Assembly (NCBI GenBank): GCA_001630475.1
Contig: KV419433.1
Span: 261,096-325,095, forward strand
Length of the DNA stretch: 64,000 bases
Direction of reading: 5' to 3'
Source of the DNA: Sistotremastrum niveocremeum HHB9708
Lineage: Eukaryota > Basidiomycota > Agaricomycetes > Sistotremastrales > Sistotremastraceae
In this document: positions 10,371 through 22,824 of the stretch, piece by piece
Position numbering within the stretch: the first letter of the stretch is position 1
How the letters are laid out: each line of letters starts with the position of its first letter
Position numbers and translations under genes: made by a program
The notes under the pieces: model-generated
Seen by the model: the letters and a program-made list of their open reading frames with translations, nothing else
The model's database searches: none
Told to the model about the DNA's origin: nothing

Positions 10371-12205
10371 TCAATCCTCCTGTCGATGAAATGGTAAGAG
10401 TGAAGTCTTCTCTAAGAGCTTCTCAGATATTCTTGACAATACCGAACGTCGAGGGGCTTCATTAGTGACCTTCCATACCCCCCGAAACACCCGAACGATA
10501 CCAAGTAGCAGAACTGCCAAAATTCCGGTGCTAATTGCGACTGCATATGTGGTATGACGTGGAAGTGAGAGGGAGCTTCCATCTTCGCCTCGGCTAGCAA
10601 AGACGACGAAGGCGGTGATGAAAGTTACGAAGGACCAGGATATGAGGATCATCGGAAGGGATAATAATATGGCGAGGCGCTCATGAGATCCGACATTTTG
10701 GAAATAGTAAACCTGTCACAACGTCGAATTCAATCGATCGAAACGCAGTATTAAACATGGCTTACTCCGGTCTGTGCTGTGCTTGAGGCGTGAGGTTCGT
10801 GTATACGGACGAGGTATTGTCCCATTAGGACGCTCCCGATCGACATCAACGCTGAGAGAAGCACTAGCGTTCTTGAGATGTCATCTATTCCCGGAACGGC
10901 GATGAAGGCAACGGTTGCTCTAAATGGCGAAGGTCAGGGAGATCGATGATTGTGATATTATGATACGTGGAACTGACGCTATCATCACCGTCGCCTGAGA
11001 GACATGTGTCAGTTCGAGAAACAAATAAACCAACATCTCGAAACATACCAACAAATTGGAATCCGACCAGTCTTTGAGACGGCTCTCTAAAAAGCTTCTC
11101 CAACGAGCTTCGGTGATACCTCCGGTCTGAAGTTCTCTCTGTCCAACGTCCATAATCTGCTTGAGTCGAGAAATTGGAATACCGAAGAAGATGGCGTAGG
11201 ACACGACGAAGAACATCCAATCACCGGAGCTCTCGAGATCTTCGTAGGTGAATTCTGTGACGTTCGTAAGTTTTGCAGCGTCACGAAAAGCGCGCGCCTC
11301 GGCGGTTCCGTAGCCCGTTGCTATCCGGTCGGAAGCTGGATAATAGATAATGGATCAGAGAACGATATGGCAGGAAGAGGCGAGGATTACTGATGGTGCC
11401 TGCAATTGCTGATATGTACCACACGCGGATAGCTCTGGCACTCGCCCACTTCTCATCCGCTGAAGAATATTGAGACCTCGGGATAAGAGGCAACCAAGAA
11501 ATACTACGTACGAAAAATACGCTCCGGAAGCTCAGGTAAGGACTTCAGAATCTCCAATAATCTCTGAGATTTCTCTTCGGAAAATGATGGCGTTATCGTG
11601 CCGAAAAGAACTTGATCCGCGAGACACCAGCTTAATACATCCTCCACGTGTCGTTCAGCGTTCTCAGGAAGATCGTGATGACACGGGTATTTCTGAAGGA
11701 AGTTCCAGTATCTCTTTCTTAGCTCTAGATCTGCGTGGAGGCTGGTCAGATGTCCGACGAAGTATAAATGGATAACGCACCTGGAACCGTCTTCCCGTCG
11801 TTCTCTTTTACTTCATCGAGGAATTCGGAAAGGGGTTGGCGGTAGTCAGAGCCCATCTCGTGTATATGATTGATCCACTGGTGGCCTCCGATATTGACGA
11901 AAAGTTCCCAGTCCGTCCGGAAGGCCTCCTCGTATCCTTCGTATTCGGCATCCTTCGGAAACTCATACTCGTCAAGACAGCTGCGATGATAGTCTTGAAG
12001 TTCGCGGTACGCGAGACGATCCATCACATCGACCATCGTGACAACCCTGTCTCGCTCGTGCCTGTAGTACATCCACCCATGCGGATGAATATATGAGCGC
12101 CAGTGCGGATCTGGAAAATTCCTGCTCAAAGGACCAGAGTTAGGAAATTGTTTACTGAGCAGATGGAGGAACACACTCTTTGTCCTCTAACCAATCGAAG
12201 AACAT
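10371..12205 (-). CDS. WW-like multi-helix membrane protein, paralog 1
   Basis: The start ATG at 12205 begins MFFDWLEDKE, matching MFLDFAKxTDEK in the paralogs, and a short intron follows. The next exon has FPDPHWRSYIHPHGWMYY and RVVTMVDV, a Trp/His pattern resembling a WW domain. It continues with ELFVNIGGHQWINH, a KRYWNFLQKYPCHH block, VEDVLSWCLADQVLF, then several hydrophobic helices and a WSDSNLLV turn, and stops at 10371 with a short tail. About six or seven exons are needed. The order of parts matches a large uncharacterised basidiomycete membrane family (WW-like N-terminus, cytoplasmic helical region, four or more helices at the C-terminus). This copy lacks the long Pro/Glu-rich tail of paralog 2. 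Function unknown. Confidence 0.65.
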
Positions 12206-13887
12206 TCAACTAGAGAGCAGGAGGTGGATAGCGTTGTAGAAGCTAAGGCGAGTCTGAGGCGAGGGTTCGGTGTAGGGCGTTGGCGGCCAGTAGCATGCCC
12301 TCTAACTTCATCCACACGGAGTCTCAGACTCATCCTTCGTAACTTTAAATTTGTAGACTTCATGAATTGATCGAGTGATTAAAAGGGGCCAAAGGCTGGA
12401 GACAGCGCAGCCAACGCGTTTCAGAGGGCTTGATTACATAATCGATCTCCGAAGTCTTGTGTTGTCCAGTGTTTGTCGGCGACTCGGCCCTCTGCCCCGC
12501 TCGCTCAGCTGCTTTCGCTCAGGAATCAAATCAAACGTTGGCCGAAGTCTGTTCCAAAATTTAGCTGATCGTCGTGGTCCAAGACACATCCGAAAAGTTC
12601 CCTGTACTCATGCAATCGACATTTAATCTCGCTGTAAGCAATCATTCAGGAGAGGGAGACACCGCGCGGTGCGGCGAGTCAGCCACATCCGCGCCGATAT
12701 GACGCTCTCATTCTCGTATGATCCCACATGGCAAATGGGAATAGCAAAGACGACTGGAATGAGATGAAGTAGGGTATGACTACTTGATTCTCGCACGACG
12801 CCTTCCCACCGTGTACCGAACTGCTCACGTGCCGATCAAATTCTTTGTTCCTCTCCTATGCTCTGCTCTGCTGGCTTGAAATGCTCAGGATCTCCTGTTG
12901 ACACTAAGGAAGAGACGTAATTCTATTTCGCCATCTTTAGCTTCGAGATTCGCGACTAGAACTGATGGTTGATACTTATGAAATGATAGCGAGTCGAGCG
13001 ACTGCTGTACCTACATGACCTAAACGTATTTCACACACTAAGCGCCCACGGAGATGTCAGATTTCGACACTCATGTCTTTCCACTGCCGAAACACATTTC
13101 TCAACGAGCCTCCAAACTCTCGGAAACGGTTGAAGACTTCGATTAGAAATATCTGAATATATATTGTATGTTGTATGTTGTATTTTAAAACCGTAACGCC
13201 GTAACGCTCGTACGTTATGGTCGCGTAGGTACAGTTGTCCGAAGCCCGAGAAGTCAATGAAGGAGAGTTTCGTAAGATCAGTAGCGCGCGGATCGGACTA
13301 CCGCTGTCTTTTTTATGAGTCCGAATAGTTTGAACGGAGGTCTCCAGTAACAACAAACACGGTTTTGAAACTTCTAAACATGGCAATGCCGGCCGAACAT
13401 CGGCAGCAATCTGAGCCGGGAAGCATACCTAGCGTGACGTCACGCTACGCAAAATTTTACTCTTCGCGAGCTTCAGGTCTCCTATTTCCTGCGCAGCGAC
13501 ACTGATCGTCTATTCATATCGAACCTGTTGAAGGACTCCAGACAATGCGCGGCATCGTTGCTTGGAGCGCCCACAGCATTTATTGGAAGCGCGGCCTTAT
13601 CGTCTGCTTTGTCTCTCGCATTGTCGTCTTGACGAGTCGGACAACCTGCCTATGATATCCTCCCGAGCTCGAAGTTACTATTGCTTATCTTTACGAAAAC
13701 TGGCTACTTCAGTCCCTGTTCCTGTCCTCTCGATCGTGGCCCCACTACAGGAGAGCTCATAAAGCGCAGTCTGTCAGGGGTTGTCTTGGAGCATCACTCG
13801 GATGTCATCAATATTTAACGCTCTGGATATAAGCTCCACAAGTACAGCTCCCGTCTGCCCGAATCCAAGTCTCAACAACTCACCCAC
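12206..13887. other. Intergenic region
   Basis: The part near 12205 carries the promoter of the minus-strand gene. The rest holds only short frames without recognisable domains, for example 13057-13386 on the minus strand. A CRE-like palindrome lies at 13431-13446. Confidence 0.5.
13431..13446. promoter_or_regulatory. CRE-like palindrome
   Basis: AGCGTGACGTCACGCT is a perfect 16-bp palindrome centred on TGACGTCA, the binding core of CREB/ATF-type bZIP factors. It is about 440 bp upstream of the small Cys-rich ORF at 13888. A related TGACGTCACG lies upstream of the membrane gene at 44906. Confidence 0.4.
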
Positions 13888-14195
13888 ATGAGCACCCTCG
13901 ACTCAAATACCACACGGACTCAGCCCACCGCCAACCCTCCGATGCATTCGAAGGAAAGAAGCGATTTTACGATGAACGAGCATCAGGACGATGAAGGATG
14001 TTGCGAAAGATGTTGTACACGTGCGTGTCCCCGTCTACTTCTCTCTCAGTCGACGAAACTGACACGGAATGATCTTCAGTCTGCATCTCTTGTCCGGTCC
14101 GACTAGCGGCGTGGGGTTCCAAATCGAACGGTCCCGAGACTGCCACAAGAGCTCCTCCGCCTACGATTTCAACCGCCCCTGCTGCGTTCTCCTAG
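13888..14195 (+). CDS. Small Cys-cluster protein
   Basis: Two exons in phase (13888-14014 and 14080-14195, intron GTACAC…TTCAG) give 80 residues. Splicing creates the cluster EGCCERCFCISCPVR (five Cys spaced CCxxCxCxxC), flanked by polar, Thr/Pro-rich ends. There is no signal peptide. A metal-binding or Cys-rich membrane-associated peptide is possible, but I recognise no family. Without splicing the frame gives a different, less clustered tail and ends at 14106. Expression evidence would decide. Confidence 0.35.
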
Positions 14196-15232
14196 TCTCT
14201 CGACGCATCAGTCGTGAGAAGTACGGGTACAGGCAGCAGGCAGGACAGACGAGTCCCCGGATTCGATGACTAAGGCTCGCAGATCTCTCCCTTTCATCCT
14301 GTGGTATCCAATGCGGTACGATTTTCACGGCTCAGAGCAGGAGCAGCGCTCGCTACAGGTTCAGTGTGATGGTGCTATGAATCACGATTGGGTTCAGAAA
14401 TTCCGCCGTCGTTTGCCAGCGGTTTTTTGATATTTATAGGCGGAATAGTTTATTCACGTCGTTACGCTGAAGGCTCGAGTGAGGTACGAACTGTTGTATA
14501 GTTAAAACAGCAAGGGAAGGATTGATCAAAGTGATGACAACGAAAACTAGTACCTGCGTAACCGATAATTTGAGGTTCTCGGCAGCGGAGTTAGATTTTA
14601 GATGCCTTGTTCTTCTTTCCACCGCACTCGACGGTTTTGGGAAAATCTTCTGAGCCTAAGCTTGAATTGAAGTCTTGATTCGGCACGTTAATCTTTCTGA
14701 ACGAAGATTTCTGGCAACATCGTCTTTCCCGGATTCTCATGAGCGCGCCTACCTCTCTGCTCAGCCGGGCCATGCTTGCTATTTCCTCATCATGAGGCTT
14801 CCCGATTTTAATGTTAAGAGCTTGTCAACCAATCTCGACAAAGACAAGTGTGGAAGTTGTTTCCATAACGCAATTATCTCTGTGTATCCTATTGCAGATG
14901 CAATGTCGTAGTCGCTCTGAGATGCTACCGTACTGTATATAACGTCTGGAGACTTGAGGCCGCCCGGCAAAGCTTGCTTCTTTATTCGGCGCCTTTCTTC
15001 AGAATTCTTCTCAAGGTTCGGATTGATGGGACTAGGCAACTCTCATACACTTCATTGTGCCGAAGTCTGCTGCGTAGATGTCTATATATACTTTCTTCTC
15101 ACTTCGAAAAGACCATGCGGATGCTTCGACAGAAATTGGACCGCGTCATTGATGCTATGACTGACCATTGGCCGGAGATTGATTGCCTGCGCAGCTCCTT
15201 GATGCTTTTTCTTTCCCTCTCGTTGTGCTAGT
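14196..15232. other. Intergenic region
   Basis: It contains the promoter side of the plus-strand gene at 15233. Minus-strand frames at 14434-14773 and 14779-15039 show no domain, and no convincing exon set was found. Confidence 0.45.
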
Positions 15233-16616
15233 ATGGCTTTCATCGAGCCACTCTGTAGCATCTTCCTGCTCCTATTCATACCTCTCTTTCGTAATATCCG
15301 TGCTCAGGATACCGCTCCATCAAGTAATATCTGCGATGAAGGAGAATTCCCTTGGGTTCGTTCTAATTTTCGAATAAAATGTTTGACTCTGATCGCGGAA
15401 CTCAGGCTTTCAATTCTTTGAATCAGAGTGCATGTGTGATCGCGTCCTACCTCGGCGAAGTCTGCACTCCCGGAAGTATGTCATTATTCTTTCTTTTTGA
15501 TATATCATTCTCACGCGTTGAGAAGCTCCCTGGCCCGTTTCTCCTCTGGGATCCGATCCCAATCAAGTGTACTCCACTTCGAGCAATCCGACACAGTGTG
15601 AGTGTAGCTCAGTGATGTTCTTTTTACTCGGTATGGCCCTGTCATTTATCCGCCATTTATTCCGTGCTGAATATCGTAGCGGCTTGTACGGCTTGTCAGA
15701 ATCATTCGATCTCTCAATTCCTGTGGACCGTCTATTCCGTAAATTGCACTTCGGTTTCTGAGGCATCGTACGTTCAAGAGCCTGATATTCACTCTTGAGT
15801 GAATTAATAAACGTGCCCCTCCAGTTTTCCGTTCAATATTCCAAATGTAACGGCAGTTCCTCATTGGGCATATCAGAATGTCGTAGGTTATCTCCACATT
15901 ATCATCGAAAATATGTGTTTATGATCTCTCAAAGCTTCTTGACAGTAACACTTTCAATCTATCGCTTGCGGAATCCCTCGGTGGTGCGTCGAAAAAGCAA
16001 TAATATAATTGGACTTGCTAATGGCTTCATGAGTGTAGATGACCTTGAGTCGAGTGGGATCACTTCAAAGGCAGCAAGAACTACTGCTCTTCAGACATCA
16101 ACTTCGACCTCCCCATCCTCAAGCACTCCGAGCACGAATTCCAACGGAACGGTGGCAGATACGAATCAGCATCATGTAGCACCCGTCTCGGGGGCAGTAG
16201 CCGGAGGTGTCATAGCCGGGTGTTTATTATTGTTCATCGGGTTTTATTTCATACAGCGGCATCTCAGAAAATCGAGAAGCGGCCTTTCGATCCGTTCTGG
16301 GACACATGAGATGGGAGATATCGACGGTACCGTGTATGGATCAGAAATAAGTGTGAGTGTTTAATCTAGAGAGGGTTTTATGGATATGAACATTGATATT
16401 TTATTCGATCAGGCCGACATCGATCCGTTCATGACTACTCATTATCAAAATGTTCCCGATGTGAATACCGCACTCGCCTCCAATTTTTCTCGAGGTTCTG
16501 GCTCTCACAAAACTGACGGAGGTGGAGACTCTGTCTCTCGGGACGACATCCCACAATCGATCGAGGATAGTCCTCCTTCATATAGAGCGCACGATTCCAA
16601 CCCATTCGGCGATTAG
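15233..16616 (+). CDS. FNSLxQS-family single-pass surface protein (intact)
   Basis: Exons read by eye: 15233-15355, 15406-15475, 15568-15630, 15680-15767, 15825-15886, 15946 onward (one uncertain intron near 15984-16038), and a last exon joined at GTGAGT…CAG after position 16352, ending at 16616. The protein has a signal peptide, EFPWAFNSLNQSAC, ASYLGEVC, NPTQCECSS, AACTACQ, FLWTVYSVNC, VPHWAYQNV, a Ser/Thr stalk, a transmembrane helix (about 16180-16250) after SGAVAGG, and a cytoplasmic tail ending PPSYRAHDSNPFGD. The first intron and motifs match the gene at 2355-3310. PPSY is a WW-domain ligand type, notable because WW-like membrane proteins surround this gene. The role is unknown; a cell-surface receptor or adhesion protein is inferred. 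Confidence 0.65.
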
Positions 16617-16808
16617 ATCGCATGCGCGATTAGGATGCTTATATCAGCCTTTCGAATGAGGCTGCCATCGAACCATTACTGCATCTACAATGTCTTCGTG
16701 TGCATTTACTTTCGCCCAAAAGTACCTCTTAGTGTCAACATAACGTTTTAATTCCATGAAACGATGACGACAGATCGAGGAACTACATTCAATTCACGTT
16801 GTCCCAAA

Positions 16809-17985
16809 TTACCCGAGAAGGATGAGATCAACGATTGGATCACTAGGGAAGGTGGTATCCGTTCCGGCAGGCTCGCCTACATCAGACTCCGGGAGACGAA
16901 TCATGCCTTCCCTAACAGACGTGCCGGGGCTGCAGGCTTGAAGAACGAGAAGATTGAGGGAGATCGCGATGACGGTCGTAATCTATACTTCGTTAGCGAT
17001 CGTCGATTATTGATGAAGGGTATGTGCTTACGGAGATTGGTCCAGCTAGTTCAGTTGCGTATTCCCATTTTGTGAGGAGTGTGATCATGAGATAGAATAA
17101 TAGGATGGGATATAATGCGCCCGTTCTTCGAGAGATGGTCAGTGTGAGACGTAGTCGGATAGAGGAGACTCACGAGATGATCATGTGGATGAAGCGACGA
17201 GGTAATGGGATTTGTTTATGAGTATAGAGACGATATCCGATGAGAACTACGGGATGATCATCGATTAGGATAGGCGGAGATTGGCGATCGAAAACTTACT
17301 GAGGCAGATAAGATTCAGAGCCAGGGACACGGGAATGAGGACCGCGTATGATACAGTGAGGTGGACGAAGGAGAGGAAGACGATGAACCATTCTGAGAAA
17401 AGGACGTTCGGAACGATTCTTACTGGAAATAACATTAAGAACGTACGAATGAGAACAAAGAGAAGTATAGCGGGAAAGAGGACAACGAGGAATTTACGAT
17501 CCCAGAGAAGCCACGTGCGGTAGACCTACGGCATCATTGCCTCAGTACTAAAATAATGAAGTGAGGTAATCTATTCACCGTGAAAGCATCTCCGATGAAC
17601 ATTTGGATTATCATAGGAACTTGAAGGGATTTAGGATCATTGTTGTTACATATCATATCACCAGGATGTGTGATAAGAGTCGGAGTCATCGAAGCGATGT
17701 TGCCGATGTTCAGGCCAAATTCGACTGTTGCGACGAGGAAGGTAGCTATGAGCATGGCCAGGACAATGCGGACTTTGCTCTGCGTTCCGAATCGAGCGAG
17801 AACTGTATGGAGAGTGAGCAAGAAGAGAACGAGAAGAGTGCCTAGAATGATGGTTAATGGATTATAGTAGAGAAAATTTGGACGATTTTACTCCATAATG
17901 CGGCTGTGATGCCTGTACGGATTTGGAGGTTTCGTGTGCAGTTCGTTACATCCCACCGAACACTTCCTGGCACTCGGGATGACAT
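16809..17985 (-). CDS. Seven-helix membrane protein, basidiomycete family
   Basis: The start at 17985 (MSSRVPGSVRW) is chosen because it heads a reading with an RTGITAALW helix, then YYNPLTIILGTLLVLF and LTLHTVLARFG. A helix beginning VRIVLAMLIATFLVATVEFG is followed by a polar loop with Cys and a GDAFTV segment. Further helices are VWLLWDRKFLVVLFPAILL, FSEWFIVFLSFVHLTVSYAV and, near the end, TVIAISLNLLVLQ. The stop is at 16809. Several short introns are needed. The G-D-A segment and helix order match an uncharacterised seven-helix family common in agaricomycetes. Ligand and function are unknown. Confidence 0.6.
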
Positions 17986-18451
17986 CCTATTGACGGATGA
18001 AGAGACCGTTTATAGCAGGTCAAAAAGCAGAGCTGGTAAAGTTCGTTGGATTGTGCGTGAGTCTGAGAGATAGTCAAAGAGAGCTACGGATTGGCAATGG
18101 ATCCAGAAAGCGCAGTATATAAGACTCATATCACATGGCAACCATCGAGTTACTCAATTGGCTGCGTAAACTGCGGATTGATGCAAAAGCGAGAATGGGC
18201 GCTTATTTTGACTCAGGGGGCTTCCGCCGGTCAGCTTTAATCGTGCTATCGATGAACTGAATAATTAATATGAGCTATATGAGGTACCAGAGGCTTTATA
18301 TTTGATGATAATTATCATAACCTTGATACAGTCATGGTGTATTTCATATGATGAGGGATGAATAAATCGACAAAGAACAGACAGCCTCGAGACGTTCTGC
18401 TGGCGACATTCCTACGCTACGACGGTATAGATGATGATGGTGAAGAAGTCC
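17986..18451. other. Intergenic region
   Basis: It separates the 5' end of the seven-helix gene from the 3' end of the next membrane gene. A TATATAAG is present near 18117 but no gene follows it on the plus strand. Confidence 0.4.
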
Positions 18452-20773
18452 CTAATGCGTCTCTACACCCTTCACGCTAGATTCCTCAGACCGACCCTCA
18501 GGTGCATCTATCTCGTCCGGATCACCTCTATATCCTCTCACACTCTGATACCGAGACGCTCGTTCTGTCTGGCCATGGCTTCTCGCAGGTCTAGCGTTAG
18601 GAATATTATCCTCGTCCTCGTCATCAAAAAGCGCTCGAATTCTACGTGTCCGCGTGGGAGGAGTTGGCGGATTCCGATTCGGTCGACTGTTGAGCCTGTC
18701 AATAGTGTTTTGCCATTCTTCATCCGGGTCACGTAGGCGCTCTATTTCTTCTTCTTCTTCTTCGTCTTCCGCCGCGTTGGCTTCCGGGATTGGGGAAGGT
18801 TGATGATGCTCGGGTTCGATTTTGGATCTGGGGTGGGCGCTTGTTGGGATGTAATGGCTTGGAAGGGTGGATGCTTGATTCGGGTTCTTCGCTTTGGAGG
18901 TGTGGTCGGGTTCGACATGCGTCTCCTTCTCTGATGTATTGTCGGGTTGAGCATGGATGACATTCGTCACTTGTAATAACGGCGAAGGCTGAGTCGGATT
19001 CCAAGCTGTTCGGAATAGGAAGATGATTGCGGCCATGAGAAGGGCCAGAGTTCCCGCTGCTATCGTAACAATGAGCTTCGTAGATAGAGGGAGTGCGACT
19101 GAGTTTCCGTCGTTCCCGCGGACGGCATAGACGATGAACGCAACGACGAATAGGACGAAAGACCAGGAGATGAAGATTAGGGGAAGGGAGAGGAATATAG
19201 CGAGGATCGGGGATGATCCGACGTTCTGAAGGTAATCTAACTGAAGTACGTGAATAAATATAATTAAGGAAATGCATGGAAATGTGGGATAGCTTACCCC
19301 TGTCTGTGCGGTGCTGGAACTTCGGGGTTCGTGGATACGGATGTGGTATTGGCCCATCAGGACGCTGCCTATTGAGAGAAGTGCGGAGAGGAGGGTTATT
19401 GATCTTGAGGCGTTGTCGATGCCGGGGACTGCAATGAACGCGACGGTTGCTCTGTGATATTATCTGTCAGAAGAGGACATGATGGTGGGCAAGAGTCTCA
19501 CGCTATCATGACGGTCGCCTAAGAGATGAATAATTCGTGTTATCGACGTGGCATGATGATGGACGATTATCCTCACCAACAAGTTCGAGTCAGACCATCC
19601 CTTGAGTTGACTTTGAAGGAAGCGTCTCCAACGCGTCTCATTGATTCCTCCACCTTCAAATCGTCGTCGATCGACATCAATGATTTGACGCAGGCATGAA
19701 GTCGGGATGCTGAAGAATAGTGCAAAAGAAATGACGAAAAATATCTTGTATGGAGTGGACCGGAAGTGCGGATGGGAGAAGTCGGCGACTTCGCTGCGCT
19801 TTTCGAGGTTGCGGAGGGAGCGGGCTTGAGGGGTTGCGTATCCGAGTGCAATCCTATCTGCAGCTGGATGATTTAGCGAAGACGATGAGTTTGATGACGG
19901 AACCGAATAAGCCGAAAAGCGGATGTACGAACCTATTGTGGCAGCTACGGCTGCTGTGAACCATACTTCTAGACTTGACGCATAATAGATTCCATTTTCC
20001 TCTGGTTCAGGGACATCAGGGAGGTATAATGGAATGACGTGGCACGCACCTGCTAGACGGGTCTCAGGATCGGATAACTCTCGAGAGATATCGAGCAGGT
20101 CCTTCGCCTGATCGGTAGTGAAGGAGGATGTGCTGGTAGAGAATAGTGTTTGGTCCGCTTTACACCACATGAGGACGTCGTATATGTGTCTTCGGCTGCC
20201 GGGGGGAAGTTGATGATCGCAAGGGTGATTTTGGAGGAACCTCCAGTATCGTTCTCGCATTTCGAACGCTGCAACGACATTGAGCATGGCATCTTCCGGA
20301 GTAGATGAAATGGGTCACGTACCTAGCTCGAATCTTCCTTCGTATGCCTTCACTGCGTTCAAGAAATCCGATAGATTCTGATTGAACCTCCCCGCTACGG
20401 CATGCTTATGATCGATCCATTGATAATTTTCGTGATCAAGCAGGAGCTCCCATGTTCGATTGAAGTCGGATTGGTATTTTCGATATTCATCGTCGTCCGG
20501 AAAGGCGAAGGCTTGGGCATCGACATCGCGATATTTCGACTGCAACTGGCGATATTCGGTAGGGTTGTAGATGTTAACAGTAGTGACGACTCTGTCTCGC
20601 GTATGACCGTAATAAATCCAGCCACCTGGATGGATGTGCCGCTTCCAGTGCTTATCTGGAAAAGCACTACATAGCGTTAGGTTCGAGGTCAGAAGAGCTT
20701 CCACATTCCAAGAGTGCTTTGAGACGTACGCAGAACTCTTTTCATCCGTAGCCTTTGCAAAATCGAGGAACAT
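18452..20773 (-). CDS. WW-like multi-helix membrane protein, paralog 2
   Basis: It starts MFLDFAKATDEK at 20773. A short intron leads to FPDKHWKRHIHPGGWIYYGH and RVVTTVNIYNP, then ELLLDHENYQWIDHKH, a FEMRERYWRFLQNHPC block, DVLMWCKADQTLFSTS, and VWFTAAVAATIGSYI. Then come FRSTPYKIFFVISFALFF, a WSDSNLLV turn, LLSIGSVLMGQYHIRIHEP, two more long helices (about 19100-19210 and 19000-19070), and a Pro/Glu-rich cytoplasmic tail of about 170 residues ending at 18452. About seven exons. It is very close to paralog 3 in the core helices but has its own tail. Same family as 10371-12205. Function unknown; membrane location is clear from the helices. Confidence 0.7.
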
Positions 20774-21387
20774 TCTGAGCGTATCCGATGGGATGAACTG
20801 GGCTCATCTCGCGATTTGGGGGCGATATATTAGTGGGCGGCATGCTTTAATGAAGCCATGCACGGTCACATCAGAGCAGGTCGGTTAGGGAAATGAATCT
20901 GGGCCTGGCGTCGAGCACGAGTTGGCTTTAGGGGTACGCTGGCGAGGCTAGTGGGATGCTGCCGCATGTTGAACTCGAGCTCTCCTCTCGTGAGAATTTA
21001 ATACGGGATATATGATGCGTTGAATTTGTCGTGGTGGCTCAGGATCGCTCAATCAAAGTCTAAGGCAGTCGCAAAGGTATGAGTTGAGTGTCGGAATGCG
21101 CTCAATACTGGAGGCAAGCAGCCAGAAGAATCGGATGTCGGACGTCGGATGGCTCGTAACCTCAGCTCGCCTTTTGCAATCAAAAATGTCCCAATGGAAT
21201 TATTGCAGTGTGATAATCAATGCATGAGAGGTCAATTCAAATGTAGAAGAATTGAAAACAGATCATACAAGAAATATGGAGAATAATTCTAGCAAAGATC
21301 AACAAGTTGAACCACACTTTTCATGACTGAAACTGAATTCAAAAATAAAATAAAATCCAAGACTCAAGTAACACATTCCCACATCAT
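20774..21387. other. Intergenic region
   Basis: This is the promoter of the minus-strand gene at 20773, then an A/T-richer stretch at the 3' end of the HNH-like gene. No other feature was seen. Confidence 0.4.
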
Positions 21388-22664
21388 TCATATGGCCCTT
21401 TTGGCTGTATTGGATATTTTTGCACTATCCATCTTCATATGCAGAACAAAACATGAAGACCCATTCAAATCCAAAAATTCATCTTGATCCTCTTCCTCAT
21501 GATTAGTGAAATGTTGTAGATATTGTATGGCTCCTGAGAATTGGAAAGTCATAGTTGCAGCTGCATGGAGTGCCCAGTACTTTGGATTTGGGAGGGGGAT
21601 GGATCTGGTATTTGGATTTGCAGGAGTGTGATTTTTGAGGGTGATCTGAGAACCTGAGTGGGCTGGATAATTGCGTGGAAGAGCTCCTTCTGCAGCATCA
21701 TCATACCACAGGGTGTACTCATCAGGTTGAATCTCCCATTCATTTTTCTGGTTCTGGAAAAAAATGATGGGTTCAGTCAAAAAGATAGGATAAGAAGATG
21801 AGAACATACTGTACTCTAACAGGAACAAGTGTCATGCGGAGATGATCAACAAGCTCAGCAAAAATTGACACAAGCTGTATGAGATTTGATGGATCATCAA
21901 TCAGCCCTTCATTCAGATCAAACATGTTGATATCTGCATATTCAGCCATGAATACCCAGACTGAGCCAGACCAGATTTTCTGATGCAGAAAATCTGAGCA
22001 TGTGCAAAAACATGCATTTTGATATGACATACCTTGTCAGCAAACTCTAGTTTGAAATCTTTGCACCTTGGCATGATATGGAGTGTTTGAGAGTTTGAAT
22101 GTAATGTATTGGATGACAGAGCATAATTAGCATCTCTCCCGGAGATCTGTTCCAATATGTGAATAAAAGAAAAAGCATATTCAGTTGGGGCATCAAAGAA
22201 CACACCCTTTCTGACAGTCTGTCGTTAAGCCTGCAAGCAGGGTCTGTTTCCCTCAACCAAGCCAATTTACCCACCTCTTTTTTGACAGATGCTGGTATTG
22301 GAAAATCAGAGACACATAACTCAAAGAATAACAAATAATCACCATGGCAATATAATGCACAACAATGCATGAGCAAATGGATTGCTTGATTTGCCAAAGC
22401 AGCGTAAATATCTTGATTGTTATTTGCGCTGTTGATTTCACGTGCGACAAACTCTTGTCCGTTGAGGGTCGGAGCGTGGAGAATGAGATATCCGAGTAAT
22501 CGAGCGTAGGTTCGTGGGACGGAGAGGTTCTCGGAGGAATCGGGTGGAACACTTTCTTGCCAGTTGTATATTGAAGAATAAGCTTTTTGTACGTTCGCAC
22601 TGGATTTTTGGATCTGGGGTTGTTGATGGAGAGGAGGAAGATCGCGGACGTGCGGATAGGGCAT
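21388..22664 (-). CDS. Degenerate HNH-nuclease-family protein
   Basis: The reading begins MPYPHVRDLPPLHQQPQ (start uncertain; upstream frames are open to 22817 without ATG). It has YLILHAPTLNGQEFVAREI, then after introns WSGSVWVFMAEYADINMFDL, LIDDPSNLIQL, and IPLPNPKYWALHAAATMTF with SGAIQYL near the C-terminus, stopping at 21388. These blocks match the order of a fungal HNH_2-like family in which NIN…N…L…LH…FD and LPLPNPxYLxxHAA…SGA are conserved. The central Cys/His-Ile HNH core and the usual LH pair are not visible (IFAELVDHL replaces it). A catalytically dead or decaying copy is inferred. It lies between paralogs 2 and 3 of the WW-like family. Confidence 0.5.
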
Positions 22665-22824
22665 CGCTTTATCAAGCGTGCGTGAGTTCGGATTCGGTCG
22701 AGTTGTTTGCGAGATTGGACATACGAGGATTGGAGGTTGTGTTGATGAAGGATGACCCCCTCGGCCGAGAGGGGTTGAAGAACGCGTTGTTGCACGTGTC
22801 CATATGCTGAGAGTCAATTTTCGG

